DNA of 64,000 nucleotides from Gallibacterium genomosp. 1 (lineage in GTDB: Bacteria > Pseudomonadota > Gammaproteobacteria > Enterobacterales > Pasteurellaceae), in the NCBI RefSeq assembly GCF_000771875.1, contig NZ_JPXX01000005.1, positions 1 through 64,000 of the forward strand, read 5' to 3'. Below, in pieces: positions 31,030-40,371 of this stretch. The position numbers were made by a program, and so were the translations under genes. Position 1 is the first letter of the stretch, and each line of letters starts with the position of its first letter. The notes beneath the pieces were generated by a model. The model was not told where the DNA came from, did not search any database, and saw only the letters and a program-made list of their open reading frames with translations.

Positions 31030-31476
31030 CTATAGGTAACACGCCATAATTACAGCGTTTTCACGTCCACCACTGACAACAGGATAATAATTTTTTCGTA
31101 CGGTAACTTCATTAAAGCCGAGATTTTCATACAATTTTCTTGCTTTTTGATTGGATTCTCTTACTTCTAGCCACAAGGTTGTAATCCCTTTTGCTATTAA
31201 TTCATTCATCAAATGTTGTAATAGTGCTTTGCCGAAACCGTTTCCTTGAAATTGCGGATCAATTGCAATATTAAATAGTGTTGCCTCATCAAGAACAGTT
31301 TGACAGATACAAAATCCAATAATGCTATTTTGATATAAAACCTTAAAATTAAGGTAATTATCACCCTGATTATTTTTGAGTGTAGCTAAACTCCAAGGCA
31401 CACTATGTGCCGCTTGTTCAATCTGAAATAGTTGCGTGAAATCGTGATCAGTGATGGTTTGAAATTGTGTTTTCAT
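31030..31476 (-). CDS. rimI: Ribosomal-protein-S18-alanine N-acetyltransferase RimI
   Basis: GNAT enzyme that acetylates the N-terminal alanine of ribosomal protein S18. 148 aa. Motif A FNIAIDPQFQGNGFGKALL (about 70-88) contains the acetyl-CoA site QGNGFG, and EVRESNQKARKLYENLGF is the RimI-typical motif B. It overlaps the 3' end of holD by 29 bp, the same gene pair as in E. coli (holD-rimI). Confidence 0.95.
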   Translation of the reverse strand: MKTQFQTITDHDFTQLFQIEQAAHSVPWSLATLKNNQGDNYLNFKVLYQNSIIGFCICQTVLDEATLFNIAIDPQFQGNGFGKALLQHLMNELIAKGITTLWLEVRESNQKARKLYENLGFNEVTVRKNYYPVVSGGRENAVIMACYL

Positions 31477-31882
31477 TTTGTAAAAAGTGCTGGATTTGTT
31501 GCCAAATGGTTCGTTTTTGTTGAACGGACAAGATTAATGTTGAATTTAATGAAATGATTTGTGTGGCAATTTTGGCTAATGCTGAGTTTTGAAATTGTGA
31601 TAAACAATCTTCAACACAAAACACAAGCAGTGGATGATCGCTCTCTAAACGTTGTAATTGTTGACAGTTTATAATTAAGGCTTTATCAGTAGTTGTTTCT
31701 GCTGCACGTAGTAAATCTTGTATTAACTGTGAGCCTATTATCGAATGCTGTTCTGATAGAATAATGGTATGAATATCGGCTGGCACATTAATTATTCCTA
31801 CACCCTGTAACACTTCAGGATGTACTAATTGCCAAAAGGTAATGCCCATTTCTTGTAGTAACAACTCTCGTCTGTTAATCAT
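31448..31882 (-). CDS. holD: DNA polymerase III psi subunit HolD
   Basis: Small clamp-loader accessory protein that links the tau/gamma complex through chi to SSB. 144 aa from the ATG at 31882, chosen because GGAGAAG is correctly placed before it and MINRRELLLQEMGITFWQLVHP matches the chi-binding N-terminus. An in-frame TTG four codons upstream is less likely. The psi family is poorly conserved, but the N-terminus and rimI context make the call firm. Confidence 0.93.
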   Translation of the reverse strand: MINRRELLLQEMGITFWQLVHPEVLQGVGIINVPADIHTIILSEQHSIIGSQLIQDLLRAAETTTDKALIINCQQLQRLESDHPLLVFCVEDCLSQFQNSALAKIATQIISLNSTLILSVQQKRTIWQQIQHFLQNENTISNHH

Positions 31883-32063
31883 TTTCTTCTCCAAAATTTA
31901 ATGCTGCCAATCATAGCATTTTTGTTTTAGAAATACAGAGCAAAAATAAGAAGAATAGAACAATTTTAGAGAGTTCTTTCTACGGTTTCAGTGAATTTTA
32001 AATCCCTCTTTCACAAATGTATCACCATTGTTAAAATAGAAACTTCATAATAAGGAGAGGTAG

Positions 32064-32720
32064 ATGAATACAATTTCATTGGAGGCTCAACAAGTTAGAG
32101 CCGCTTTATTGTCTAAAGGTCTGGAAACACCAATGATGCCACGTGTGGGGACTCAGGATGAACGTCGTCAAAAAATTGAACAGCATATGAAAGAGGTAAT
32201 GACGATTCTTGGTTTAGATTTAAGAGACGACAGTTTAGAAGAGACACCTAAACGTTTGGCAAAAATGTATCTTGACGAAATTTTTAGTGGTTTGGATTAC
32301 CATAATTTCCCGAAGATTACTCGTATTGAAAATAGAATGAATGTTAGTGAAATGGTGTTGGTGAATGATATTAATTTGACCAGCACCTGTGAACATCATT
32401 TTGTTACTTTTTCAGGTAAAGTCGCAGTTGCTTATTATCCTAAAAAATGGGTAATTGGCTTATCAAAGATTAACCGCGTAGTTGATTTCTTTGCACAACG
32501 TCCTCAAGTTCAAGAAAGATTGACAGAACAGATTTTAACGGCATTTCAAACGATTTTAGAAACGGATGATGTGGCAGTTTATGTTAGAGCAACTCACTTT
32601 TGTGTAAAATGTCGCGGAGTTCGTGATGCGAATAGCTTTACAGTCACCTCTGCCTATGGGGGTATTTTCCGTCAGGATCGTGCCATTAAGCAGGAATTTT
32701 TATCTTTGATATCAAAATAG
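32064..32720 (+). CDS. folE: GTP cyclohydrolase I FolE
   Basis: First step of tetrahydrofolate synthesis, GTP to 7,8-dihydroneopterin triphosphate. 218 aa (E. coli 222). Zinc-binding [18 protein letters not shown] near residues 110-127 and the second cysteine in FCVKCRG. The conserved substrate residues are in [19 protein letters not shown] precedes the ATG. Single gene between the divergent holD and thrS. Confidence 0.97.
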   Translation: MNTISLEAQQVRAALLSKGLETPMMPRVGTQDERRQKIEQHMKEVMTILGLDLRDDSLEETPKRLAKMYLDEIFSGLDYHNFPKITRIENRMNVSEMVLVNDINLTSTCEHHFVTFSGKVAVAYYPKKWVIGLSKINRVVDFFAQRPQVQERLTEQILTAFQTILETDDVAVYVRATHFCVKCRGVRDANSFTVTSAYGGIFRQDRAIKQEFLSLISK

Positions 32721-32754
32721 TTTAAATTTTAAAATTTTATTGCTATTGAGGCTG

Positions 32755-32763
32755 TGATATACT
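32755..32763 (+). promoter_or_regulatory. Extended -10 promoter of thrS
   Basis: TGATATACT: an extended -10 (TGN before TATACT, 32758-32763). A conventional -35 is weak (TTTTAT at 17 bp). Transcription starting about 32770 would give a leader of about 147 nt containing the hairpins described next. Confidence 0.5.
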
Positions 32764-32801
32764 CTTGCCCGCAATAACTTGTGGGTATTTTATTGCAATT
32801 T

Positions 32802-32897
32802 TTGCTATGAAATAGTGTTTTGTTTCGCTATTGAAGTAGAAATAGCAATAAAATTCGAAAATAAACATTAACACAAGTAACCTCTCGTATGGGTTAC
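32802..32897 (+). promoter_or_regulatory. tRNA-mimicking translational operator of thrS
   Basis: Leader with two hairpins. The distal one is GTAACCT (32877-32883), a 7-nt loop CTCGTAT (32884-32890) and GGGTTAC (32891-32897). Stem and loop sizes are those of a tRNA anticodon arm, and the loop positions equivalent to 33-37 read U-CGU-A, a threonine anticodon. The upstream arm pairs TTGCTAT (32802-32808) with ATAGCAA (32842-32848), and inside it AATAGTG (32811-32817) with CGCTATT (32826-32832). The anticodon-like CGU is 29-31 nt before the start codon. E. coli thrS is autoregulated by ThrRS binding two such arms; the same mechanism is inferred here. Confidence 0.75.
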
Positions 32898-32916
32898 CAC
32901 TGTAAGGATTTTTATT

Positions 32917-34848
32917 ATGCCAATTATTACATTACCTGACGGATCTCAACGTCAATTTGAACAACCGGTTACAGTGCTTGAAGTGGCACAAAGTATTGGT
33001 GCAGGTTTAGCTAAAGCGTGTATTGCCGGACGTGTGAACGGTGTGCGTAAAGACGCTTGTGATTTAATCAACGAAGATGCAAATGTTGAAATTATTACTG
33101 CTAAAGATGAAGACGGATTAGAAATTATTCGCCACTCTTGCGCTCATTTATTAGGTCACGCCTTAAAACAACTCTATCCTAACGCCAAAATGGCAATTGG
33201 ACCAACGATAGAAAATGGCTTCTATTATGACATTGATCTTGATCATTCTTTAACTACGGAAGATTTAGAGAAAATTGAAAAAAGAATGTTGGAATTAGCG
33301 AAAACTAATTATGACGTGATCAAAGAGCCGGTTTCTTGGCAAAAAGCACACGATGTATTTGAACAACGTGGTGAGCCGTACAAAATGGCAATTTTAGAAG
33401 AAAATATTGAAAAAAACGCTACACCGGCGCTTTATCATCATTTGGAATATATTGATATGTGTCGTGGTCCACACGTCCCTAATATGCGTTTCTGTCATCA
33501 CTTTAAATTGCAAAAAGTGGCTGGAGCTTATTGGCGAGGCGATAGCAATAACAAGATGTTGCAGCGTATTTATGGTACAGCTTGGGCAGATAAGAAACAG
33601 CTTGCTGAATATTTGAAACGTCTTGAAGAAGCTGCAAAACGTGATCACCGTAAAATTGGTAAAGCGTTAGATTTATATCATATGCAGGAAGAAGCTCCGG
33701 GAATGGTGTTCTGGCATAATGATGGTTGGACAATTTTCCGTGAATTGGAAACTTTTGTTCGCACTAAATTAAAACAGTATGATTATCAAGAAGTCAAAGG
33801 TCCATTTATGATGGATCGTGTGCTTTGGGAAAAAACCGGTCACTGGCAGAACTATGGTGATTTAATGTTCACTACTTCATCAGAAAACCGTGAGTATGCG
33901 ATTAAGCCGATGAACTGTCCTGGACACGTGCAAATTTTTAATCAAGGTTTGAAATCTTACCGTGATTTACCATTGCGTATGGCGGAGTTTGGTTCTTGCC
34001 ACCGTAATGAACCTTCAGGTTCTTTGCACGGCTTAATGCGTGTTCGTGGTTTCACTCAAGATGATGCACATATTTTCTGTACTGAAAATCAGATTGAAAG
34101 CGAAGTAACTTCCTGTATTAAAATGGTTTATGACATTTATAGTACATTTGGCTTTACTGATATTTATGTCAAACTTTCAACTCGTCCGGAACATCGTATC
34201 GGTTCTGATGAAATGTGGGATCGTGCTGAAGCGGATTTGGCAAAAGCACTTGAACATAATGGTTTAGAATATGAAGTGCAGCCGGGAGAGGGTGCATTCT
34301 ATGGTCCGAAATTGGAGTTTGCTTTACGAGATAGTATTGGTCGTGAATGGCAATGTGGCACTGTTCAGTTAGACTTTGCGTTACCGGGTCGTTTAAATGC
34401 CTCTTATGTGGCGGAAGATAATGAGCGTAAAACACCGGTTATGATTCACCGTGCTATTTTAGGTTCAATTGAGCGCTTCATCGGTATTATTACCGAAGAG
34501 TATGCCGGTTTCTTCCCTGCGTGGTTGGCACCGACTCAAGCAGTGGTAATGAATATTACCGATAGCCAAGCAGATTATGTGCAAAAGGTTGTTAAAACCT
34601 TATCTGATGCCGGATTACGTGTGAAATCAGATTTACGCAATGAAAAAATCGGTTTCAAAATCCGTGAGCATACCTTAAAACGTGTGCCTTATATGTTGGT
34701 TTGCGGTGATAAAGAGATTGCCGAAGGCAAAGTGGCAGTTCGTACACGTAAAGGTGCGGATTTGGGTACTTTCAGTGTGGAAGAGTTTACCGAGATCTTG
34801 AAAAATCAAGTAAGAAATCGTGATTTAAAACTTCTTGGTGAAGAGTAA
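32917..34848 (+). CDS. thrS: Threonyl-tRNA synthetase ThrS
   Basis: Charges tRNA-Thr and edits mischarged serine. 643 aa (E. coli 642). N-terminal TGS domain (1-62), editing domain with [10 protein letters not shown] near residue 73 and the CRGPHVPN cysteine, class II catalytic core with motif 2 [19 protein letters not shown], and the C-terminal anticodon-binding domain (about 535-643). TAAGGA precedes the ATG. A terminator follows directly, so infC-rpmI-rplT, the usual followers, are not linked here. Confidence 0.98.
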   Translation: MPIITLPDGSQRQFEQPVTVLEVAQSIGAGLAKACIAGRVNGVRKDACDLINEDANVEIITAKDEDGLEIIRHSCAHLLGHALKQLYPNAKMAIGPTIENGFYYDIDLDHSLTTEDLEKIEKRMLELAKTNYDVIKEPVSWQKAHDVFEQRGEPYKMAILEENIEKNATPALYHHLEYIDMCRGPHVPNMRFCHHFKLQKVAGAYWRGDSNNKMLQRIYGTAWADKKQLAEYLKRLEEAAKRDHRKIGKALDLYHMQEEAPGMVFWHNDGWTIFRELETFVRTKLKQYDYQEVKGPFMMDRVLWEKTGHWQNYGDLMFTTSSENREYAIKPMNCPGHVQIFNQGLKSYRDLPLRMAEFGSCHRNEPSGSLHGLMRVRGFTQDDAHIFCTENQIESEVTSCIKMVYDIYSTFGFTDIYVKLSTRPEHRIGSDEMWDRAEADLAKALEHNGLEYEVQPGEGAFYGPKLEFALRDSIGREWQCGTVQLDFALPGRLNASYVAEDNERKTPVMIHRAILGSIERFIGIITEEYAGFFPAWLAPTQAVVMNITDSQADYVQKVVKTLSDAGLRVKSDLRNEKIGFKIREHTLKRVPYMLVCGDKEIAEGKVAVRTRKGADLGTFSVEEFTEILKNQVRNRDLKLLGEE

Positions 34849-34864
34849 TAGGGATTCAGAATTG

Positions 34865-34890
34865 AAAAGCGACCGAATGGTCGCTTTTTT
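34865..34890 (+). terminator. Terminator of thrS
   Basis: Perfect 10-bp stem AAAAGCGACC (34865-34874) and GGTCGCTTTT (34879-34888) with tetraloop GAAT and a run of six T residues. Confidence 0.93.
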
Positions 34891-34905
34891 ATATGAGCAC
34901 TGGTA

Positions 34906-34939
34906 GGAATCCCCATCCTTTAGGACGGGAGGACGTCAA
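34906..34939 (+). mobile_element. Solitary IS200/IS605-type end (TnpB guide-RNA 3' end remnant)
   Basis: The stretch from AGGAATCCCC (34906-34914) through TTTA (34919-34922) to GGAGGACGTCAA is what I recognise as the right end of IS605-group elements: a short palindrome, CCC-A-TCC against GGA-C-GGG, capped by TTTA and ending in GGANGTCAA. In complete elements this is the right-end hairpin and the 3' scaffold of the TnpB guide RNA. No tnpA or tnpB is present; thrS and csdE flank it within 107 bp. The A·C mismatch in the stem suggests decay. Recognition is from memory. Confidence 0.55.
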
Positions 34940-34955
34940 GATAAGAATCTATGAA

Positions 34956-35330
34956 TTATGCGTTTTGGATTAGCTGTTCAATCTTTTTTAGTCCATTTAG
35001 CCTAGTTTCGCTTAAACGCTGATCAATTTTGAGTTGTTGCAATAACGGTGTGATTTGCAAACTGGAACGCTGTGTTATCGGAGTTTCCGAAAGAACAGTT
35101 TTAATGATAAACAAAATGCCGTTTAAAATACGAGCATCACTATAGGCGATACAGCGATCGTCATCAAGTTTAAACCATAATCGGCTTTCACAGCCTTCAA
35201 TCAGCGGTATGTTTGAGAGAGTTTCATCATCAGGTTTTTCTAATTGTTTAGCTAGAAAAATTAATTGTCGATAACGCTGTTCCCAAGTTTGAGTTTGAGC
35301 AAAAAGTTGCTGAATTTCTGTAAATGTCAT
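34956..35330 (-). CDS. csdE: SufE/CsdE-type sulfur acceptor
   Basis: Accepts persulfide sulfur from the cysteine desulfurase encoded just upstream. 124 aa, SufE fold, with the active cysteine Cys47 in IEGCESRLWF. Its ATG overlaps the csdA stop by 4 bp (ATGA), so the two are coupled; that neighbour makes CsdE more likely than SufE, since no suf genes are seen. It would pass sulfur to Fe-S or tRNA-modification pathways (TcdA in E. coli). Confidence 0.9.
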   Translation of the reverse strand: MTFTEIQQLFAQTQTWEQRYRQLIFLAKQLEKPDDETLSNIPLIEGCESRLWFKLDDDRCIAYSDARILNGILFIIKTVLSETPITQRSSLQITPLLQQLKIDQRLSETRLNGLKKIEQLIQNA

Positions 35331-36535
35331 TGCTCCTCCAAAATGGCGAGCGCATTATTTAAAGCATCAAAAAAGCGCTCAATATCCTGTTGATTATTAT
35401 AAGGCGCAAAGGAGAGGCGTAAAGTGCCATATTGGTGCAGAAAATGTAAATAGGGTTGGGCACAATGTTGACCGGTACGCAAAGCGATCTGTTGTTCGCT
35501 TAACAGTGTGGATAAATCGCTATTTTCAATATTATCAAATACAAAGCTAATAATATGCCCATCATTTGCACTTAATACTCGACAATGTGGATATTGTGTT
35601 AAGCGTTGACGTGTAAGGCTAGCTAACATTAATGTATGATGAGCTAATGTGGCGTAATGATATTGTTGTAACCAAGCTAATACTGCTCCAAACCCGATAA
35701 CTGCGGCAATGTTAGGTGTTCCTGCTTCTAAACGATAAGGTAATGGTTGGAAAGTACTGTGTTGTAACGTAACATTCTCCACCATTTTGCCTCCATAAAA
35801 GAGTGGTTGTAACTGATTGAGAGCAGATTTTTTACCACTTAATATGCCTAGCCCAGTTGGGCCAAACAATTTATGCGCGGAAAAAGCAATAAAATCAATG
35901 TCTAATGCTTGTAAATTAATTTTATGATGTAAAACAGCTTGTGCCGCGTCAACAATAATAAATGCATTCTCTGCCAGTTGACGAATTAGTGTGCAGAATT
36001 TTTCAATCGGTTGGCTATAGCCGGTGATGTTTGATACCCAATTTAGTGCAACAATTTTGGTATTAGAGGATAATGCCTGTACTAATACCTTTTCATCAAT
36101 TTTATAATCTGCCTGTAACGGTAATACCGTTAATTGCAACTGTTTCTGCAATGCCAGTTGTTGCCAAATAACAAAATTAGCGTGATGTTCCGCCTCACTA
36201 ATGATGATTTGATCGCCTGCCTGTAGAAAATGATCTAAACCATAGGCAATAGCATTAAGACTGTGTGTTGTACCGGAAGTCCAAACAATGCAATCTCTAT
36301 CTTCTGCACCGATAAAGTCAGCCGTCAGTTGTCGTGCTTGTTCAAAATGCTGTGTTTGTTGCCAATCGTATTGGCTACGATGCACTGAGCCGGCGGAACG
36401 ATAAAATTCAACTGTGGTATCAATCAATGTTTGTGGTCGTAATGTTGTTGCCGCTGAATCCAAGTAAACGGCAGCATTTTTTGTTTGAAAAAAAGGAAAG
36501 TCTTTACGAAACTGTTTAATGGTGAAAGATTGCAT
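35327..36535 (-). CDS. csdA: Cysteine desulfurase CsdA
   Basis: Class II PLP-dependent cysteine desulfurase that releases sulfur from cysteine as a persulfide. 402 aa from MQSFTIKQFRKDFPFF at 36535; an upstream in-frame ATG would add six residues of no similarity. PLP lysine Lys222 in SAHKLFGPTG, substrate-binding AEHHAN and DAAQA, and the persulfide cysteine Cys358 in RTGQHCAQP. Second gene of a nuclease-csdA-csdE operon, 8 bp from the nuclease gene. Confidence 0.95.
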   Translation of the reverse strand: MQSFTIKQFRKDFPFFQTKNAAVYLDSAATTLRPQTLIDTTVEFYRSAGSVHRSQYDWQQTQHFEQARQLTADFIGAEDRDCIVWTSGTTHSLNAIAYGLDHFLQAGDQIIISEAEHHANFVIWQQLALQKQLQLTVLPLQADYKIDEKVLVQALSSNTKIVALNWVSNITGYSQPIEKFCTLIRQLAENAFIIVDAAQAVLHHKINLQALDIDFIAFSAHKLFGPTGLGILSGKKSALNQLQPLFYGGKMVENVTLQHSTFQPLPYRLEAGTPNIAAVIGFGAVLAWLQQYHYATLAHHTLMLASLTRQRLTQYPHCRVLSANDGHIISFVFDNIENSDLSTLLSEQQIALRTGQHCAQPYLHFLHQYGTLRLSFAPYNNQQDIERFFDALNNALAILEEQ

Positions 36536-36543
36536 TGTTATCC

Positions 36544-37242
36544 TTAACGACACAAAGAGTTACAAGGAATTCCGTCATGATTGCCATCAAGATAAGTAGC
36601 ATTGCACTGTTTAAAAAATGCAGTCGCTTCTGCACAAGAATTAAAACTTTTACAGCTACGATGTTGCTGACAATTTGCAGGAGTAGTTACGGTTTTTTGT
36701 TGTTTTGTTCTTATATCGACATTACCCAGTGTTGGTACTGGCGGATTATCTAACTTTAAACTAGGATTTTTACTATGTTTTCGCCAATTACTTGGGTAAA
36801 TTGGATTATCATCTTGCCATAAACCACGACGTTGTTGTCTGGCTTGCACTTCGGCAGCTAAATATTGTTTATCGTGCATATATTGACGATAAGCCCAAGC
36901 TAACCCTTGTTGTACCATTATAAGATTGATATTTCTCCCTTGTGAATCAAATACTTCTGCAAGAACACGATGATATTGATCGTATTCGCTTGAACTTAAA
37001 CGCACCTGTTTTTTAAAAATTAATTGTGATAACAATTGACGGGAACGATCACCGTAAGGTTGTTTTTTTTCCGGAGCATCCACTTGGGCAAGACGAACTT
37101 TAATTGTTTTATTGTTGGCTAATAAACAGGTAAAAGTATCACCATCACTAATTGATACTACTTGGCAGTTGATTTCTCGAACGGCAATACTGTTCAAAGT
37201 AAATAGTGAAAAAAATAAGATAATTAATAGTTTTTTCATCAT
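36544..37242 (-). CDS. Secreted thermonuclease-family nuclease with excalibur domain
   Basis: Staphylococcal-nuclease-like (SNase) protein. A signal peptide or anchor (about 1-20, LLIILFFSLFTLNSIA) is followed by the SNase domain (about 22-150) with the catalytic pattern VSISDGDTFTC, KVRLAQVDAPE and YDQYHRVLAEVF. A linker leads to a C-terminal excalibur calcium-binding motif (about 190-232), LDGNHDGIPCNSLC, with several cysteines likely in disulfides. It is placed upstream of csdA on the same strand. Role is inferred: extracellular or periplasmic DNA/RNA degradation. Confidence 0.88.
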   Translation of the reverse strand: MMKKLLIILFFSLFTLNSIAVREINCQVVSISDGDTFTCLLANNKTIKVRLAQVDAPEKKQPYGDRSRQLLSQLIFKKQVRLSSSEYDQYHRVLAEVFDSQGRNINLIMVQQGLAWAYRQYMHDKQYLAAEVQARQQRRGLWQDDNPIYPSNWRKHSKNPSLKLDNPPVPTLGNVDIRTKQQKTVTTPANCQQHRSCKSFNSCAEATAFFKQCNATYLDGNHDGIPCNSLCR

Positions 37243-37259
37243 AATTTCATCGATTAAAG

Positions 37260-37303
37260 TGTGACATAGATCACAAAATAGGAGTAAAATAGTGACCTAT
37301 TAT
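37260..37303 (+). promoter_or_regulatory. CRP site and class II promoter of yohJK
   Basis: TGTGA (37260-37264), six bases, TCACA (37271-37275): a perfect symmetrical CRP-binding site. A good -10, TATTAT (37298-37303), lies so that transcription would start near 37310, putting the CRP centre at about -42, the class II activation position. This implies the GTG at 37292 is not transcribed and supports the ATG at 37322. Confidence 0.65.
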
Positions 37304-37321
37304 GGCATATTTCGATTAAAA

Positions 37322-37735
37322 ATGTTTTATAAAATTTTTCAATTATTTCGTTCTATTGCAATTCTGTACGTGATGTTGTACTTGGGAGAAGCGATTAATT
37401 ATCTGTTTCCGATAGGTATTCCTTCCAGCATATGGGGATTGTTACTGTTATTTATCTGTTTAGTGCTGAAATTGATAAAAAAAGAGTGGTTATTGCCGAG
37501 CGGAGCATTATTAATTCGTTATATGGCACTGCTTTTCATTCCTCTCAGCGTCGGTATCATTGATTATTTTGATATATTGACAGAACAGGCGGTATCGTTA
37601 TTGATCCCGACTGTAGTCAGTACCTGTTTGGTCATTGTGATGACCGGTTTGTTGGCTGAATATCTGTATTCATACCGCTCTTTTGCCAGATTGAGAAAAA
37701 AAGCGGAAAAACGGGCAGTGAGGGTTACAAAATGA
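37322..37735 (+). CDS. yohJ: LrgA/CidA-family membrane protein (YohJ)
   Basis: Small hydrophobic protein of the CidA/LrgA holin-like family. 137 aa from the ATG at 37322, with four predicted transmembrane helices and the family stretch IGIPSSIWGLLLLF and RYMALLFIPLSVGIIDYF. An in-frame GTG at 37292 has GGAG upstream, but the CRP promoter geometry and the E. coli YohJ N-terminus favour 37322. It overlaps yohK by 4 bp. These pairs have been linked to murein hydrolase control and, in other bacteria, to export of pyruvate or 3-hydroxypropionate; the substrate here is unknown. Confidence 0.9.
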   Translation: MFYKIFQLFRSIAILYVMLYLGEAINYLFPIGIPSSIWGLLLLFICLVLKLIKKEWLLPSGALLIRYMALLFIPLSVGIIDYFDILTEQAVSLLIPTVVSTCLVIVMTGLLAEYLYSYRSFARLRKKAEKRAVRVTK

Positions 37736-38427
37736 TTTATCTCTATTCCGTATTAACCATAGTCGTGTTTGCCATTGCGGTAACCATTAATAAGAAATTA
37801 AAATCTATCGTTTTTAATTCGTTTGTTTTAACGGTTTGTGCATTAGTTGCCATTTTATTGATTTTTCACATTCCTTATCATTCTTATATTGCTGGTAATA
37901 AGCCCTTGAATATGCTGTTAGCTCCGTCTATTGTTGCGTTGGCATTGCCTTTATATGAACAATTGCCACAGATTAAAAAATCGTGGCGTAGCATTTTATT
38001 TATTACTACCTTTTCTTCCGTATTTGCAATGTTTAGTGGTGCTTTTATTGCATTTTTGTTAGGTGCGAACAATCAAGTAATGGCAACATTATTTGCTAAA
38101 TCAATTACTACACCATTGGCAATGGCGGTATCTCATACCATCGGTGGTGTACCGACCATTACTGTTGTACTGGTGATTATTGCTGGATTGGTTGGTTCGG
38201 TATTTGGTTATAGCATTGTTAAATTGTTAAAATTAAAGCGTAGTGAAGCAATAGGTTTATCTATTGGTGCGGCGTCCCACGCATTAGGAACTGCAGCCTG
38301 TATGGATGTAGATAAAAAAGCAGGTACATTCAGTTCTATTTCGTTAGTATTATGTGGTGTGATTACCTCATTATGTGCGCCGTTGTTATTTGATTTATTT
38401 TTAATTGTGATGAAGATTTTTTCTTAA
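37732..38427 (+). CDS. yohK: LrgB-family membrane protein (YohK)
   Basis: Partner of YohJ, 231 aa, LrgB family. About seven hydrophobic helices, with the conserved FAKSITTPLAMAVSHTIGG near residues 121-139 and SHALGTAACM near 182. Start ATG overlaps the yohJ stop (ATGA), so the pair is translationally coupled. A bidirectional terminator follows. Confidence 0.93.
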   Translation: MIYLYSVLTIVVFAIAVTINKKLKSIVFNSFVLTVCALVAILLIFHIPYHSYIAGNKPLNMLLAPSIVALALPLYEQLPQIKKSWRSILFITTFSSVFAMFSGAFIAFLLGANNQVMATLFAKSITTPLAMAVSHTIGGVPTITVVLVIIAGLVGSVFGYSIVKLLKLKRSEAIGLSIGAASHALGTAACMDVDKKAGTFSSISLVLCGVITSLCAPLLFDLFLIVMKIFS

Positions 38428-38441
38428 CCTTTGTAAAAAAT

Positions 38442-38471
38442 AAACCCATCAGTTTTACAACTGATGGGTTT
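38442..38471. terminator. Bidirectional terminator between yohK and siaT
   Basis: Perfect 13-bp stem AAACCCATCAGTT (38442-38454) and AACTGATGGGTTT (38459-38471) with a 4-nt loop, followed by TTTTCTT on the plus strand; also usable on the minus strand. Confidence 0.9.
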
Positions 38472-38487
38472 TTCTTCAGGAATCAGA

Positions 38488-40338
38488 TTAACCTGGTAAT
38501 AGCAGATTAGGAATAAAGGTAATAATTTGAGGGAAAATCGTAATTAAAACCAGTGTCGTGAAGATTGGAATTAAGAACGGTAGTACTCCTTTAGTAACCG
38601 TACTGACTGGCATATTGCCGACTCGAGCTACCACAAATAATGCCATTCCCATAGGTGGAGTTAAAATGCCGATCATCATATTCAAGGTTGTCATTACACC
38701 AAAGAAGATTAGGTCAATATTGAAGTGTACTGCAATAGGGATCAACATTGGCAATACCAGGAATTGTAATGCTAAAGCATCGATAAACATTCCTAAGAAT
38801 AACAACAATAAGTTGATCATCACTAAAACCATCAATGGTGAATCAGCAAAAGTAATAAAAACTTTTGCAATTTTCATTGCAACCTGTTCACGTGCGATCA
38901 TATCGCCAAAAAAAGTTACGGTCATTACCATCAACACGGTTACACCAGTAATCGCTACAGCCTCTACACAACCTTTGAATAGACTTTGTAAAGTGAGTTC
39001 TTTATAGATGAATTTACCTACAATAATAGAATAAAGCGCAGCAATAACAGCAGCTTCCGTTGGGGTAAATAAACCTGAGAAAATACCGACAATGATAAGA
39101 ATTGGCGTCAATAATGCCCAGATAGCACCTTTAAATTCACGGCAAAGCACGTCTAACGAAGCTTTTGGTGTACGTGGATAATTACGTTTTTTAGCAATAA
39201 AATAATTCATTACCATTAACGCAATAGTAACTAATACACCCGGCACAAAGCCGGCAACAAATAATTTTGCGATAGATTGATTGGAAATCACACCATAAAT
39301 AATCATTGCAATGCTTGGTGGTACTAATGGTCCTATAATACAAGAGGCTGCTGTAATGCCACCACACATATCGTCATCATAACCGGCATCACGCATTGCT
39401 TTAATTTCTAACTGACCTAAACCACCCGCATCAGCTAGAGCAGAACCTGACATTCCGGAGAAAATCAAACTAGCACCGATATTGACGTTCCCCATACCGC
39501 CACGATAGTGTCCGAGTAATGCTTTTGCGAAATCGAAAATTTTAGTGGTAATACCACCAGTGTTCATCAAAATTCCGGTAAGAATAAAGAATGGCACACT
39601 TAATAAAGAGAAGCTGTTTAAGCTGTCTACTAGTTTTGAAGATGCAGCATTGACCACATTCCAACGCGTCATTGTGAAGTAGAGAATAGTGGCAATAAAG
39701 AGCGACCAACCGACTGGTGTGCCAATAAACATAATGATCAACCAAACTAACAGGACGATATAAACAGATTCGCTGCCAAATTTTACATAGTTGGTTACAC
39801 GTAGAATTTTAAATATATCCGGATGAACTAAAATTAATGAAATCAATAAAATCGCACTAATAAGAAAGAATACAGCAGGAAAATAACTCAAGTTATTACG
39901 ATAGTTCTCAACTTGTGCCTGTAAGAAACGGATTAACATTAACACGGATAATAACGGCAATGCAGCGTAAAGCCATTTTTCAGAGATACCCAATGAAACA
40001 ATCTCAAAAGTAGCTCCATTGTAGAGTTTAATTCCAAAATGGATAAATAAAATAAGCGAGATGAAAATTAACAACTGAGAAAAAGAAACTGCTGCTTTTC
40101 GCATTTTTTCAGACATCATATTAGTTAGAAAGTCAATAAAGACGTGTTGTTGTGTCCGAATACCCATTGAAATGCCAAGCATTCCAACGTAAACAAATAA
40201 CAATCTAGCTAACTCTTCACTCCAGATTAAAGGATCATTAAAAACTTGTCGTGCTAAGATTTGTGCAATAAGAACAACAAATATAATCAAAAAAAGCACA
40301 CCACCTAGCCACTCTTCGAGTTTATTAAAATATTTCAT
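38488..40338 (-). CDS. siaT: Fused sialic acid TRAP transporter permease SiaT (SiaQM)
   Basis: Membrane part of the sodium-driven TRAP transporter for N-acetylneuraminate. 616 aa from [13 protein letters not shown] at 40338. The small Q domain (about 1-165, four helices) is fused to the large M domain (about 185-616, DctM family) with [17 protein letters not shown] and [14 protein letters not shown]. Sequence from end to end closely follows Haemophilus SiaT as I remember it. It works with SiaP, encoded upstream. Lipooligosaccharide sialylation or sialic acid catabolism would use the substrate; neither nan nor siaB genes are in this window. Confidence 0.95.
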   Translation of the reverse strand: MKYFNKLEEWLGGVLFLIIFVVLIAQILARQVFNDPLIWSEELARLLFVYVGMLGISMGIRTQQHVFIDFLTNMMSEKMRKAAVSFSQLLIFISLILFIHFGIKLYNGATFEIVSLGISEKWLYAALPLLSVLMLIRFLQAQVENYRNNLSYFPAVFFLISAILLISLILVHPDIFKILRVTNYVKFGSESVYIVLLVWLIIMFIGTPVGWSLFIATILYFTMTRWNVVNAASSKLVDSLNSFSLLSVPFFILTGILMNTGGITTKIFDFAKALLGHYRGGMGNVNIGASLIFSGMSGSALADAGGLGQLEIKAMRDAGYDDDMCGGITAASCIIGPLVPPSIAMIIYGVISNQSIAKLFVAGFVPGVLVTIALMVMNYFIAKKRNYPRTPKASLDVLCREFKGAIWALLTPILIIVGIFSGLFTPTEAAVIAALYSIIVGKFIYKELTLQSLFKGCVEAVAITGVTVLMVMTVTFFGDMIAREQVAMKIAKVFITFADSPLMVLVMINLLLLFLGMFIDALALQFLVLPMLIPIAVHFNIDLIFFGVMTTLNMMIGILTPPMGMALFVVARVGNMPVSTVTKGVLPFLIPIFTTLVLITIFPQIITFIPNLLLPG

Positions 40339-40371
40339 AAATATAACCCCATACATCTTAGGTTAGAAAAT

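Noticed and set aside
31006..31047. Inverted repeat ATGGCGTGTT/AACACGCCAT after ribD
   Set aside because: Overlaps the 3' end of rimI, has a 22-nt loop and no U-tract; too weak to call a terminator.
34893..34955. Complete IS200/IS605 element
   Set aside because: Only one end is present; no tnpA or tnpB reading frame fits in the gap.
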